Notes under the pieces: generated by a model | What the model saw: only the letters and a program-made list of their open reading frames with translations | Told to the model about the DNA's origin: nothing | Databases searched by the model: none | Shown: in pieces, positions 45,437 through 53,819 of the stretch | Layout of the letters: every line of letters starts with the position of its first letter | Position numbering within the stretch: the first letter of the stretch is position 1 | Translations under genes and position numbers: made by a program | Source: BOG-931 sp963781725 | GTDB lineage: Bacteria > Pseudomonadota > Alphaproteobacteria > Rhizobiales > Xanthobacteraceae | Direction: 5' to 3' | DNA length: 64,000 nucleotides | Assembly: GCA_963781725.1 (NCBI GenBank) | Contig: CAWAGV010000002.1 | Coordinates: 3,472,001 to 3,536,000 of the forward strand

Positions 45437-46690
45437 ATGGCCGACCTGAGCCTGACAACGAAATGCTGTATCGCCGGCGGCGGCCCGGCCGGAATGATGC
45501 TGGGCTTTCTTCTGGCGCGCGCGGGCGTCGACGTCGTGGTGCTGGAGAAGTATCCCGACTTTTTTCGCGACTTTCGCGGCGACACGGTGCACCCGTCCAC
45601 GCTCGAATTGATGTACGAGCTCGGGCTGCTCGACGAATTCCTGAAGGTGCCGCATCAGAAGGTGGAGACGCTGACCGGGCAAATTGGCGCCGAGCATCTC
45701 ACGATGATCGATTTCCGCCACCTGCCGACCCACTGCAAATTCGTCGCGCTGATGCCGCAATGGGATTTCCTCAATTTCCTGGCCGCGCACGGCAAGCGCT
45801 ACAAGACGTTCGATCTGCGCATGCAGGCGGAGGCGGTCGATCTGATCGAGGAGGCCGGCCGGATTGTCGGCGTGCGGGCCAAAACGGCGGATGGCACACT
45901 GACGATCCGTGCCGACCTGGTGGTCGGCTGCGACGGCCGCCACTCGACGGTACGCGACAAAGCCGGCTTGCAGAGCGACGACTACGGCGCGCCGATGGAT
46001 GTGCTGTGGTTTCGGCTGTCACGCCAAACCGCCGACAGTACCGATACTTTCGGCCACATCGAGGCGGGCAAGATGATGATCATGCTCGACCGCGGCGATT
46101 ATTGGCAGTGCGCCTATGTCATTCCGAAAGGCGGCATCGACCGTGTCCGGTCGGAAGGCCTGGACGCTTTTAGAAACCGCGTCGTGGAGATGTCGCCATT
46201 TCTGTCCGACAGGATCCGCGAAATCAAAACGTGGGACGATGTGAAGCTGCTCAGCGTCACGGTCGACCGGCTGCAACGATGGTGGCGGCCGGGCCTGATT
46301 TGCATCGGCGACTCGGCGCACGCGATGTCGCCGATCGGCGGCGTCGGCATCAACATGGCGGTGCAGGACGCCGTGGCTGCCGCCAATCAACTGGCCGGCC
46401 CGCTCAAGGCCGGCCACGTGTCGATCGAAGACCTGCATGCCATCCAGGAACGGCGCACGCTGCCGGTGAGCTTCACCCAGTGGCTGCAGCTCACCATCCA
46501 GAAGCGGATCATCAGCCGCGTGCTGGTCAGCGAGCAGCGACCGAAGCCGCCGCTCTTGTTCAAGCTGTTCGGGGTATTTCCGGTGCTGCGCCGGATTCCG
46601 GCACGCCTGCTCGGGATCGGCATTCGCCCGGAGCACATTCACACACCCGACGCCTTCGCGGCGACGCCGGCTCGCGATCGCGCCGCGTAA
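45437..46690 (+). CDS. FAD-dependent aromatic hydroxylase-like oxidoreductase
   Basis: 417 residues from ATG 45437. FAD-binding GGGPAGMMLGFLLARAG at the N-terminus, the DG motif CDGRHSTVRD, and the second FAD motif CIGDSAHAMSPIGGVGINMAVQDAV define the PHBH-type flavin monooxygenase class. It hydroxylates an aromatic or quinone-like substrate with NAD(P)H. Partner genes: the VOC protein (divergent) and the convergent PadR regulator whose stop lies 2 nt away. Substrate unknown. Confidence 0.83.
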   Translation: MADLSLTTKCCIAGGGPAGMMLGFLLARAGVDVVVLEKYPDFFRDFRGDTVHPSTLELMYELGLLDEFLKVPHQKVETLTGQIGAEHLTMIDFRHLPTHCKFVALMPQWDFLNFLAAHGKRYKTFDLRMQAEAVDLIEEAGRIVGVRAKTADGTLTIRADLVVGCDGRHSTVRDKAGLQSDDYGAPMDVLWFRLSRQTADSTDTFGHIEAGKMMIMLDRGDYWQCAYVIPKGGIDRVRSEGLDAFRNRVVEMSPFLSDRIREIKTWDDVKLLSVTVDRLQRWWRPGLICIGDSAHAMSPIGGVGINMAVQDAVAAANQLAGPLKAGHVSIEDLHAIQERRTLPVSFTQWLQLTIQKRIISRVLVSEQRPKPPLLFKLFGVFPVLRRIPARLLGIGIRPEHIHTPDAFAATPARDRAA

Positions 46691-46692
46691 GT

Positions 46693-47325
46693 TTATTTGC
46701 GCTGCAAATCCGCGGCCGCGCGGGCGAGAATCTCGACGAGATGCGCTTCGGCTTCCGCGTCGCCCTCGAGCCGCTTGCCGATGGTCTCGCGCAGATGGTC
46801 GAGCGCGGCCTCGGTCAGCGGCGGCAGCGATCCGCGATTCTCGCGGTCGCGGACCTTGCGCCGCCAGCGTCCGACGCGCTCGCCGAGCGCAGCAAGCCGC
46901 TGCAGCACCACGTCAACGAGTTCGCGGTTGCTTTGCAGATAGGCCCGGCCTTCGTCGGTGATGGTGTAGAGCTTCTTGGAACCTTCTGTTGAAACGGTGA
47001 CGTAACCGGCCTCTTCCAGGTAGGTCAGCGTCGGATAGACGATGCCGGGACTCGGCGAGTACCAGTCCGCGGTTTTCTCTTCGAGTAGCTTGATGATCTC
47101 GTAGCCGTGACGCGGCGCCTCGGCGATCAGGGCCAACGCCAGGAGCCGCAGGTCACCCTGCGCCAGCATCCGCCGCGCGCGCATCAGGTCTTCGCCGCCT
47201 TCGCCGAAGCCGCCGTGGCGCCCGCCAAAGCCAAAGCCGCCGAAACGGCCGCCACGCCGCTGATGACGTCCCGCAGCCCAGCGGCCGCGGTCGGACTCGT
47301 CCCCGTGTCCGCAATGTCTGTGCAT
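46693..47325 (-). CDS. PadR-family transcriptional regulator
   Basis: 210 residues from ATG 47325 behind GGAGAAA. The first 45 residues are Gly/Arg/His-rich (FGGFGFGGRHGGFGEGG), an unusual disordered extension. Then ARRMLAQGDLRLLALALIAEAPRHGYEIIKLLEEK and the wing YPTLTYLEEAGYVTVSTEGSKKLYTITDEGRAYL show a PadR winged helix, followed by a C-terminal dimerisation helix region. Regulators of this class bind small ligands (phenolics, drugs) and repress their own gene. Two identical 12-bp palindromes in the upstream region are ideal operators. Confidence 0.85.
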   Translation of the reverse strand: MHRHCGHGDESDRGRWAAGRHQRRGGRFGGFGFGGRHGGFGEGGEDLMRARRMLAQGDLRLLALALIAEAPRHGYEIIKLLEEKTADWYSPSPGIVYPTLTYLEEAGYVTVSTEGSKKLYTITDEGRAYLQSNRELVDVVLQRLAALGERVGRWRRKVRDRENRGSLPPLTEAALDHLRETIGKRLEGDAEAEAHLVEILARAAADLQRK

Positions 47326-47348
47326 TCTTTTTCTCCTTTTTCGATGCA

Positions 47349-47399
47349 AAGATATATCTTCAGATAGATCATATTAAGCTATAGCACAAGATATATCTT
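47349..47399. promoter_or_regulatory. Twin PadR operators
   Basis: The perfect 12-bp palindrome AAGATATATCTT occurs at 47349-47360 and 47388-47399, 39 bp centre to centre, in the promoter region of the padR gene (start 47325). Such paired palindromes with this AT-rich centre are typical PadR sites. Regulation is inferred; the repeats are visible. Confidence 0.75.
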
Positions 47400-47539
47400 T
47401 TGAATTCTGATCAGTTTTATTTCTATATTTTACAATGGCTTGAACTAGGACGAGGGCACATTGAGTGTAGCGGTCAGCATGAGTAAGGCAGCCTGTAAAA
47501 GGGCTTGCGGCCCGCTCCCGAGGCCTCATAGTCGGCCTT

Positions 47540-47785
47540 ATGCCTGTACTGCGAAAAATCATCCTGGCGGGGGCGATTATCGCCCTGTTGTCGGCCAATG
47601 CCTCTGCCCAGATACGGGCGCTGCCCGACAATCACGACCAGCCGACTAAGGAGGAACGAGAGCAAAAGGCCAAACATGACGCTTACGAAGCGGCCTCTAA
47701 ACGGCTTCCCACTACGACTAAATCCGATCCGTGGGGAACTGTGCGCCCAACTTCGGAGCCAGCACCGCTGAAGAAGAAGCAGTGA
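47540..47785 (+). CDS. Small exported protein, conserved Bradyrhizobium-type
   Basis: 81 residues. Signal peptide 1-23 (VLRKIILAGAIIALLSANASAQ, about 22 residues) and a hydrophilic, Lys/Glu-rich mature part (TKEEREQKAKHDAYEAASK), ending DPWGTVRPTSEPAPLKKK. I recall short exported proteins with a DPWG near the end in Bradyrhizobium-like genomes, without a known role. Probably periplasmic. Confidence 0.6.
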   Translation: MPVLRKIILAGAIIALLSANASAQIRALPDNHDQPTKEEREQKAKHDAYEAASKRLPTTTKSDPWGTVRPTSEPAPLKKKQ

Positions 47786-47812
47786 CCAAGCACCCCCAAA
47801 CGCTCCCGCGAC

Positions 47813-47929
47813 ATGAACCAGTGGGCCAAGCGCATGGTCGATCTGGCCACTGGGGCAGGCGAGAAGACCAAAAGCCCATCACCGGCAGCCAGGCCACGGC
47901 CAGGAGGGCGGCCCGCGCCGCACCCGTAA
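47813..47929 (+). CDS. Short ORF resembling a truncated 'NQWAKRMVDLATG' small protein
   Basis: 38 residues: MNQWAKRMVDLATGAGEKT then a Pro/Arg/Ala tail. The start of this peptide looks like the beginning of a very common short Bradyrhizobium protein (RD.NQ.AK..VD.ATGE...), where the tail should be a Gly/Lys/Ala-rich helix. Here the tail is a low-complexity GC run and the protein stops early, so it may be a remnant. In-frame codons upstream (TPKRSRD) extend the similarity but no start codon is seen there. Low confidence. Confidence 0.3.
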   Translation: MNQWAKRMVDLATGAGEKTKSPSPAARPRPGGRPAPHP

Positions 47930-48220
47930 TCTGACAACCCACTACCCATTGGGGGCATCGGGCCAGCCAATTTAGCCCTGTGATTGGATGTTGTCGGCGC
48001 CAGTTCGATACAAGAACAGGCCGAGGAGCACGCCGCGCTGGCCAACTGGTGAGCAGGCCAACGCACATTTCAATCAAAGGAACTGTTGGCATTACTGGTT
48101 ATGACCGGCATGCGTTGCGCGCAGTCTTTGAACGCAGATCCGCTGCTATAACGCCGCGGCCGGAGACGTCGTTTCCTCGCTCCGGGCATCACAACTCATG
48201 AGTTCGAAACGCAATTGGAC

Positions 48221-49201
48221 ATGAAGCTCAACACACTTATCAAACTCGGCTTGTCGTGCGCTGTCAGCTACGCCGGCCTCGTTCAGCAATCCACCACGGG
48301 ATTCGCAGCCGATTGGCCGACTAGGCCGGTGACGGTCGTGGTGCCGTTTTCCGCGGGCGGCATCACCGACACGATGGCTCGCATCATGAGCAGCTATCTG
48401 TCGGCCAAATTCGGCCAGCCGTTTGTTGTCGACAACCGCGATGGCGCCAGCGGCGCGATCGCCGCGGAAGCCGTCGCGCACGCCAATCCGGATGGCTACA
48501 CGCTGCTGCTCGGCGCAACGCCGCAAATCTCGATCGTGCCTTACATGCAGCACGTCAACTACGATCCGAAGAAGGATTTCGTTCCGACCAGTATTTTCGG
48601 CACCGATCCGTTCGTGATGATGGTGCGCTCCGACCTGCCGGTGCAGACGACAAAAGAGTTCATTGATTACGCGAAGGCGCAACCCGGCAAGCTGACGTTC
48701 GCGTCCGGCGGCAACGCCACGATTTCACGGCTTGCGGCATCGCTGTTTCTGGCGCGCGCCGGGCTCGATCTCGTTCACGTGCCGTATCGTGGCGGTGCGC
48801 CGGCCATGGTCGACATGCTCGGCCATCATGTCGATATGTATTTCGGCAGCGCAGTCGACGTCGCGCCGGTCAAGGACGATCCGCGCGTCAGGCTTCTTGC
48901 CGTGACCAGCGCGAAAGCCTCTCCGCTGTTTCCCGATCTGCCGCCGATTTCCGACGTGTTGCCCGGCTATGGCCTTACGACATGGAATGGCCTGATGGCC
49001 CCGGCCGGCACGCCGCAGGACGTCATCGAAAAAATCACCCAGGGGATTATCGAAGCAGCGCACGATCCCGGAATCGGCGTCAAACTGAAAAACGCAAACG
49101 TCGAACCGGTCGGCAGCACGACGGCCGAATTCCAGAGAACCATCAACGACGAGCAGGCCGCCCTTGGCGAAGCCATCAAGGCTTCATCGACCGGAAACTA
49201 G
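48221..49201 (+). CDS. Tripartite tricarboxylate transporter substrate-binding (Bug) protein
   Basis: 326 residues from ATG 48221 (TTG 48215 is an alternative). Signal peptide with cleavage around TGFAADWP. Bug landmarks: PVTVVVPFSAGGITDTMARIM, FVVDNRDGASGAIAAEAVA, PDGYTLLLG, LVHVPYRGGAPAMVDMLGHHVDMYFG, TWNGLMAPAGTPQDV. Second Bug protein of the window, again without TctA/TctB partners. Periplasmic carboxylate binder; ligand unknown. No strong Shine-Dalgarno. Confidence 0.87.
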   Translation: MKLNTLIKLGLSCAVSYAGLVQQSTTGFAADWPTRPVTVVVPFSAGGITDTMARIMSSYLSAKFGQPFVVDNRDGASGAIAAEAVAHANPDGYTLLLGATPQISIVPYMQHVNYDPKKDFVPTSIFGTDPFVMMVRSDLPVQTTKEFIDYAKAQPGKLTFASGGNATISRLAASLFLARAGLDLVHVPYRGGAPAMVDMLGHHVDMYFGSAVDVAPVKDDPRVRLLAVTSAKASPLFPDLPPISDVLPGYGLTTWNGLMAPAGTPQDVIEKITQGIIEAAHDPGIGVKLKNANVEPVGSTTAEFQRTINDEQAALGEAIKASSTGN

Positions 49202-49247
49202 CGGCAACCCCGCTTGACGTTGCTGCGGGCGCGGCGAATGGTTGGGC

Positions 49248-50423
49248 ATGTTTGCCTCCTTTTTCCATGAGCTCAAAGCCGCCGGCCTGCCGGTGACGCT
49301 GCGCGAATACCTCACGCTGATGGAGGCGATGGAGAAGGATCTGGCCGGCCGCCGGGTCGAGTTGTTCTACTATCTGTCGCGCGCGGCGCTGGTGAAGGAC
49401 GAGCGCAATCTCGACAAGTTCGACCGGGTGTTCGGCCACGTCTTCAAGGGCCTCGATCTGGTCGAGGAAGCGCTCGCCGCCGAAATTCCGATCGAGTGGC
49501 TGAAGAAGCTCACCGAGAAATATCTCACCGAAGAAGAGAAAAAGCAGATCGAGGCGCTCGGCGGCCTCGATAAGTTGCTCGAGACGTTGCGCCAGCGCCT
49601 CGCCGAGCAGAAGGGCCGCCATCAGGGCGGCAAGAAGTGGATCGGCACCGCGGGCACCTCGCCGTTCGGCGCCTACGGCTACAATCCCGAAGGTGTGCGC
49701 ATCGGCCAGGACAAGAACCGCAATTTCCGCGCGGTGAAGGTGTGGGACAAGCGCGAGTTTCGCGATCTCGACGGCGATGTCGAACTCGGCACCCGCAACA
49801 TCAAGGTGGCGCTGCGGCGGCTTCGGAAATTCGCCCGCACCGGTGCGCCCGACGAACTCGATCTCGACGGCACCATCAAGGGGACCGCGCACAAGGGCTA
49901 TCTCGACATCCTGATGCGGCCGGAGCGGCATAACACCATCAAGGTGCTGCTGCTGTTCGACGTCGGCGGTTCGATGGACTGGCATATCAAGGCGACCGAG
50001 GAATTGTTCTCGGCGGCGCGCACCGAATTCAAGCACATGGTGCATCTCTACTTTCACAATTGCCTGTACGAGAAGGTGTGGAAGCAGAACGCGCGGCGCT
50101 GGACCGAGACCACGCCGACCTGGGACGTGCTCCACACCTATCCGCACGACTACAAGGTCATCTTCGTCGGCGACGCCTCGATGTCGCCCTACGAGATCGT
50201 CGCGCCGGGCGGCTCGGTCGAGCACTACAACGAAGAGACCGGGCAGGTGTGGATGCAGCGCGTGCTGTCGACCTATCCGTCCAGCGTCTGGCTCAATCCG
50301 GCTCCCGAACACGAATGGGACACCACGGCCTCGATCCGCCTGATGCGGCAGCTCATGGGCGGACGGATGTATCCGCTGACGCTCGAAGGTCTCGACGGCG
50401 CGATGCGGGAGTTGGGGCGTTAA
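49248..50423 (+). CDS. CoxE-like VWA-domain protein
   Basis: 391 residues from ATG 49248. The N-terminal half is helical and charged (LKAAGLPVTLREYLTLMEAM, EIPIEWLKKLTEKYL). The C-terminal VWA domain begins with VLLLFDVGGSMDWH (MIDAS D238-x-G-x-S), then YFHNCLYEKVWK, KVIFVGDASMSP and WLNP.P. CoxE-like proteins work with a MoxR-type ATPase, which normally is encoded directly upstream; here the upstream neighbour is an unrelated Bug gene, so the partner is elsewhere. Cytoplasmic; probably a cofactor-insertion or complex-activation factor. Confidence 0.8.
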   Translation: MFASFFHELKAAGLPVTLREYLTLMEAMEKDLAGRRVELFYYLSRAALVKDERNLDKFDRVFGHVFKGLDLVEEALAAEIPIEWLKKLTEKYLTEEEKKQIEALGGLDKLLETLRQRLAEQKGRHQGGKKWIGTAGTSPFGAYGYNPEGVRIGQDKNRNFRAVKVWDKREFRDLDGDVELGTRNIKVALRRLRKFARTGAPDELDLDGTIKGTAHKGYLDILMRPERHNTIKVLLLFDVGGSMDWHIKATEELFSAARTEFKHMVHLYFHNCLYEKVWKQNARRWTETTPTWDVLHTYPHDYKVIFVGDASMSPYEIVAPGGSVEHYNEETGQVWMQRVLSTYPSSVWLNPAPEHEWDTTASIRLMRQLMGGRMYPLTLEGLDGAMRELGR

Positions 50424-50493
50424 GCTACTTCCGAATCACGAAGATCGCCTTATATTGGAGGTCGTCGTCAACAAACTGAAAGGAGGTGATCCA

Positions 50494-50568
50494 GTGTCTC
50501 ATTGTCTATCGCCGCGGTCGCCGGCATTCGTGAACTGGATCCTCGCCTCTACCGAGGTCCTCGCCTAG
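50494..50568 (+). CDS. 24-codon small ORF with extended Shine-Dalgarno
   Basis: GTG 50494 to TAG 50566 codes for MSHCLSPRSPAFVNWILAS followed by TEVLA. Directly upstream AAAGGAGGTGATCC (50479-50492) matches the complement of the 16S rRNA 3' end nearly completely, far longer than an ordinary ribosome site. GATCCAGT at 50488-50495, covering the site and start codon, pairs with ACTGGATC at 50534-50541 inside the ORF. Together this looks like a regulated leader peptide or small protein with start-masking structure. I recall short ORFs of this kind in Bradyrhizobium genomes but no function. A strong hairpin terminator follows at 50645. Confidence 0.55.
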   Translation: MSHCLSPRSPAFVNWILASTEVLA

Positions 50569-50642
50569 GTGGTCTAACCCACCACCGGGCTCACGTGCGC
50601 AAGGCAGACGATCGCCTGCGCAACCGGGCCACGGTCTGACAA
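50566..50642 (+). ncRNA. Structured RNA segment downstream of the small ORF
   Basis: Several short stems in a row: GGTGG/CCACC around TCTAAC just after the stop codon, and CGCAAGGC/GCCTGCG around 50599-50621. With the ORF and the terminator at 50645-50675 this makes a compact, possibly autonomous transcript of about 200 nt. The stems are visible; a functional RNA is inference. Confidence 0.35.
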
Positions 50643-50644
50643 TG

Positions 50645-50675
50645 GAAGGGCTGCCCGCAAGGGTGGCCCTTCTTT
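50645..50675 (+). terminator. Intrinsic terminator of the small-ORF transcript
   Basis: GAAGGGCTGCCC and GGGTGGCCCTTC form a 12-bp stem (two G-U pairs) around a GCAA tetraloop, followed by TTT. It ends the rightward small-ORF unit 36 bp before the stop of the convergent beta-CASP gene. Confidence 0.7.
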
Positions 50676-50710
50676 GCGTTTCCGCTCGGTCCTTTCGCTG
50701 CCCGCCGCGC

Positions 50711-52111
50711 TTACAAATCGAATGCTGCGTTGAGCTTCGGCATCTCGACACGCGTGCCGCTGAGCTTCGCGGCGAATTGCTGCATCGAGCCTTCCTCGCC
50801 GTGAACGAGAAAGGTGCGGCCGGCCTGCGTCGCTTTCTGCCAGGCCAAGAGCGCTGCTTGATCGGCGTGCGCCGAAAAACCGTTGATCGTGTAGATGCGC
50901 GCCCGTACCGGTATATCTTCGTCGATAATCCTGACGTGCTTCGCGCCGTCGATGATACGGCGTGCCGGCGTGCCTTCCGCGGCGTAGCCGACAAAAACCA
51001 CGCTGCACTCCGGACGCCAGAGATTGTGCTTGAGGTGGTGGCTGATGCGCCCGCCGGTGGCCATACCGGAGCCAGCCATGACGATGGCGCCGCCGCGAAC
51101 GTTGTTGATCGCGATCGAGGCGGCGGTTTCGCGGGTGAAGTGCAGCCCGGGTAACCGGAACGGATCCTGTCCGCTGTGGAACATTTCCGCAGTCTTCGCA
51201 TCGTAGGATTCCGGATGGCGCTTGAAGATTTCGGTCGCCGAGATCGCCATGGGCGAATCCAGATACACTTGTGCCGAGGCAGGCAGCCTGGATTGCTCGA
51301 CACCGGCGCGCAAGAAATAGAGGAGCTCCTGTGCGCGCTCCAAAGCGAAAGTGGGAATGATAACGTTGCCGCCGCGGTTGAACGTGTCGAGGATTGCGGC
51401 GTAAAGCTCCTCAACCGAGGCGTCGAAGGATTTGTGCAGGCGGTCGCCGTAAGTGGTCTCCATCACGACGGCGTCGGCGCGTGGCGGCGTCACCGGACCA
51501 CGCAGTAGCGGGTGCCCGGGATTGCCGAGATCGCCGGAGAACAAGACGCTGCGCCGCTGCCCGGCCTCCTCCAGTTCGAGAAAGATGCTGGCGGAGCCAA
51601 GGATATGGCCGGCGTCGAGGAAGGTGGCGCGCAAGCCCGGCGCAAGCGAGATCGGCTCTGCGTAGGCTGCGGTCCGGCCGAAATAATCGAGGCAGTGCAG
51701 CGCGTCCGTCATCGAATAAAGCGGCTTGCCATTCGTGTCGCCGCGCCGTGCCGCCTTCCGCGCGCGGGCGCTTGCATCCTCTTCTTGCAGATGCGCGGAA
51801 TCGAGCATGACGAGGCGCGCCAGTTCGCGCGAGGCCGCGGTCGTGACGATTTCGCCGCGGAAGCCACGCTGCGTCAAAAGCGGCAGCCGGCCGCAATGGT
51901 CGAGGTGCGCGTGGGTCAGGAGTACGTAATCGATGCTGTCGGCGGCAAAACCGAACGGCGCGGCATTGTCGGTGTCGAGTTCGTGGCTGCCCTGAAACAG
52001 ACCGCAATCGATGAGTACGCGCCGGCCGGCGCATTCGATCAGGTGGCACGATCCGGTGACGTCACGATCCGCTCCGTGAAATGACAAACGCAAAGGCAAT
52101 CCTCCCGGCAT
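50711..52111 (-). CDS. MBL-fold / beta-CASP RNA-processing hydrolase
   Basis: 466 residues. HAHLDHCGRLPLL is the zinc-binding motif of the MBL fold, DAGHILGSASIFLEL and FSGDLGNPGHPLL continue it. The beta-CASP domain (about 200-380) includes GGNVIIPTFALERAQELLYFL and YLDSPMA. The RMMBL end has FSAHADQAALLAW and FLVHGEEGSMQQFA. This is the bacterial CPSF73-like group of ribonucleases. It probably processes or degrades RNA in the cytoplasm. Located 57 nt downstream of the LOG gene, likely the same operon. Confidence 0.88.
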   Translation of the reverse strand: MPGGLPLRLSFHGADRDVTGSCHLIECAGRRVLIDCGLFQGSHELDTDNAAPFGFAADSIDYVLLTHAHLDHCGRLPLLTQRGFRGEIVTTAASRELARLVMLDSAHLQEEDASARARKAARRGDTNGKPLYSMTDALHCLDYFGRTAAYAEPISLAPGLRATFLDAGHILGSASIFLELEEAGQRRSVLFSGDLGNPGHPLLRGPVTPPRADAVVMETTYGDRLHKSFDASVEELYAAILDTFNRGGNVIIPTFALERAQELLYFLRAGVEQSRLPASAQVYLDSPMAISATEIFKRHPESYDAKTAEMFHSGQDPFRLPGLHFTRETAASIAINNVRGGAIVMAGSGMATGGRISHHLKHNLWRPECSVVFVGYAAEGTPARRIIDGAKHVRIIDEDIPVRARIYTINGFSAHADQAALLAWQKATQAGRTFLVHGEEGSMQQFAAKLSGTRVEMPKLNAAFDL

Positions 52112-52168
52112 ATCAGTGGCGGCCGACCGGTGACCGATGCGGCCGCTGCAAAAAGGGCGAACGTGTCG

Positions 52169-53137
52169 TCAGATCTTGCTGTGACCCGCGCTGGCGTTGA
52201 CGGCGTGCCAACGCGCGATTCCATCCCAGATGTCCTGCGCCGTTTCCGCGAACCAGAACAGCTCGCGATCCTCCGGATCGATGACACCTTCGTCGACCAT
52301 GAAATCGATATTGAGCACGCCCCGCCAATAGCTTTCGCCGACCAGAACGATCGGTATCGGGTCGATTTTGCGGGTCTGAATAAGCGTGAGGACTTCGAAC
52401 AGTTCGTCGAGCGTGCCGTAGCCGCCGGGAAAAGCGACCAGCGCTCTGGCGCGCAACAAAAAGTGCAATTTGCGCATGGCGAAATAGTGGAAGCTGAAGC
52501 AAAGCCCGGGTGTGACATAGGGATTTGGGTATTGCTGGTGCGGCAGGCTGATATTCAGACCAACCGATATGGCGCCGGCGTCGCACGCTCCCCGGTTGGC
52601 CGCTTCCATTATTCCCGGTCCGCCGCCGGTCATGACGAGGCACTTCCCCAGACCCGGACATTCCGTTGACTCGCTCACCAGGCGGCCGAATTCGCGCGCG
52701 ACATCGTAGTAGTGACTCTTGGCAAGTATCCGCTCGGCGATGGCCAGCTGTTGCTTAAGGCTTGCATTGCCGGCGTCACGCGCGAGTGCGGCGCGTAAGC
52801 CCTCGACCCTGCTCCTCGCCGCCGCGGGTTCGCAGATACGCGTGCCGCCGAACACCACGATCGTATGATCGATGCCTTGCTGTTCGAGCGACAATTCGGT
52901 TTTGAAATAGTCGAGCTGCAAACGAACGCCGCGTAGCTCGCCGCGGGCAAGGAGGTCGATGTCCTGATCGGAGCGGCGATAGCTTGGATTCTCCATGATC
53001 GCGCGCACGCGCCGCAAAGCTTCGGGGTCTTCCTCGGTCGACTTGGGCTCGCACCATGGCAGCGGCTGCCGGCGCTTGTCCGGGTGGGCGGGCGCCGGGA
53101 CATGCGACGTTCCCGGTCTCGTCTGGTCCTTGGTCAT
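52169..53137 (-). CDS. LOG-family (lysine decarboxylase-like) protein
   Basis: 322 residues from ATG 53137 behind GGAG. Both LOG motifs are intact: TGGGPGIMEAANRGA and FPGGYGTLDELFEVL (PGGxGTxxE). LOG proteins hydrolyse nucleoside 5'-monophosphates, releasing free bases such as cytokinins. The longer length than plant-type LOG (about 200 residues) is due to an N-terminal extension of about 100 residues containing RRSDQDIDLLARGELRGVR, as in the bacterial long type (YgdH/PpnN-like). Activity is inferred. Confidence 0.85.
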   Translation of the reverse strand: MTKDQTRPGTSHVPAPAHPDKRRQPLPWCEPKSTEEDPEALRRVRAIMENPSYRRSDQDIDLLARGELRGVRLQLDYFKTELSLEQQGIDHTIVVFGGTRICEPAAARSRVEGLRAALARDAGNASLKQQLAIAERILAKSHYYDVAREFGRLVSESTECPGLGKCLVMTGGGPGIMEAANRGACDAGAISVGLNISLPHQQYPNPYVTPGLCFSFHYFAMRKLHFLLRARALVAFPGGYGTLDELFEVLTLIQTRKIDPIPIVLVGESYWRGVLNIDFMVDEGVIDPEDRELFWFAETAQDIWDGIARWHAVNASAGHSKI

Positions 53138-53341
53138 CGTTTCTCCGATCACGTCGGCAGCCAAGATCCTGCTGGTCGGGCGATGTCTTGAATGAGGCGT
53201 CGTCCGGCGATCGTCGTTTCGCGCGCTACCGGCGGCGCCGTGGCGGGGAAGGTTGTCTGTCGTTAAATACTTGCATACGCCACAATGGTTACTGTCAATC
53301 CCGCCTTGGATATCGAAACATCACCGCGAGGAGGAGCATCT

Positions 53342-53806
53342 GTGCCCGAACAACAGCCCAAGACGGGAGCAGGCGCGCCTGGTCTTGTCATCGTCCGCGA
53401 AACCCGGCGCAGTGCATTCGACCAGGAAATCATTGCCGGCAGGCATCGTTTCGTGGCCGACGAGCCGGTCAGCGCCGGCGGCCAGGATAGCGGTCCGGGT
53501 CCCTATGATCTGCTGCTGGCATCGCTCGGCGCATGCACGTCGATGACCATCCGGCTTTATGCCGACAGCAAGAAAATTCCTTTGCAGCGGGTTGAAGTGC
53601 GGCTACGGCATTTTCGGGTCTATGCCACCGATTGTGCGGAGTGCGAAACCGAGGAAGGCATGGTCGATCACATCGATCGCGAAATCGGGCTCGACGGCGA
53701 TTTGACTGCCGAGCAGCGCGCGAAGCTGATGGATATCGCCAACCGGTGCCCGGTGCACCGCACGTTGACGTCGGAAGTCAATATCCGCACCATCCCGTTA
53801 CAGTAG
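53342..53806 (+). CDS. OsmC-family peroxiredoxin-like protein
   Basis: 154 residues from GTG 53342, 5 nt after GGAGGAG; the ATG at 53285 lacks a ribosome site. DLLLASLGACTSMTIRLYAD carries the first catalytic Cys, and IANRCPVHRTLTSEV the second, in the OsmC/YhfA arrangement. It reduces organic hydroperoxides through Cys chemistry. The extra motif DCAECETEEG in the middle, with two more Cys, is a subgroup feature of longer OsmC proteins. Upstream is divergent to LOG; downstream an SDR gene follows after 13 nt. Confidence 0.87.
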   Translation: MPEQQPKTGAGAPGLVIVRETRRSAFDQEIIAGRHRFVADEPVSAGGQDSGPGPYDLLLASLGACTSMTIRLYADSKKIPLQRVEVRLRHFRVYATDCAECETEEGMVDHIDREIGLDGDLTAEQRAKLMDIANRCPVHRTLTSEVNIRTIPLQ

Positions 53807-53819
53807 TGCTGGGGCTCCT

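Noticed and set aside
49176..50312. 378-codon open frame on the - strand
   Set aside because: Antisense to the clearly coding CoxE-like gene; composition is Leu/Val/Arg/His of a reversed frame and no domain is visible.
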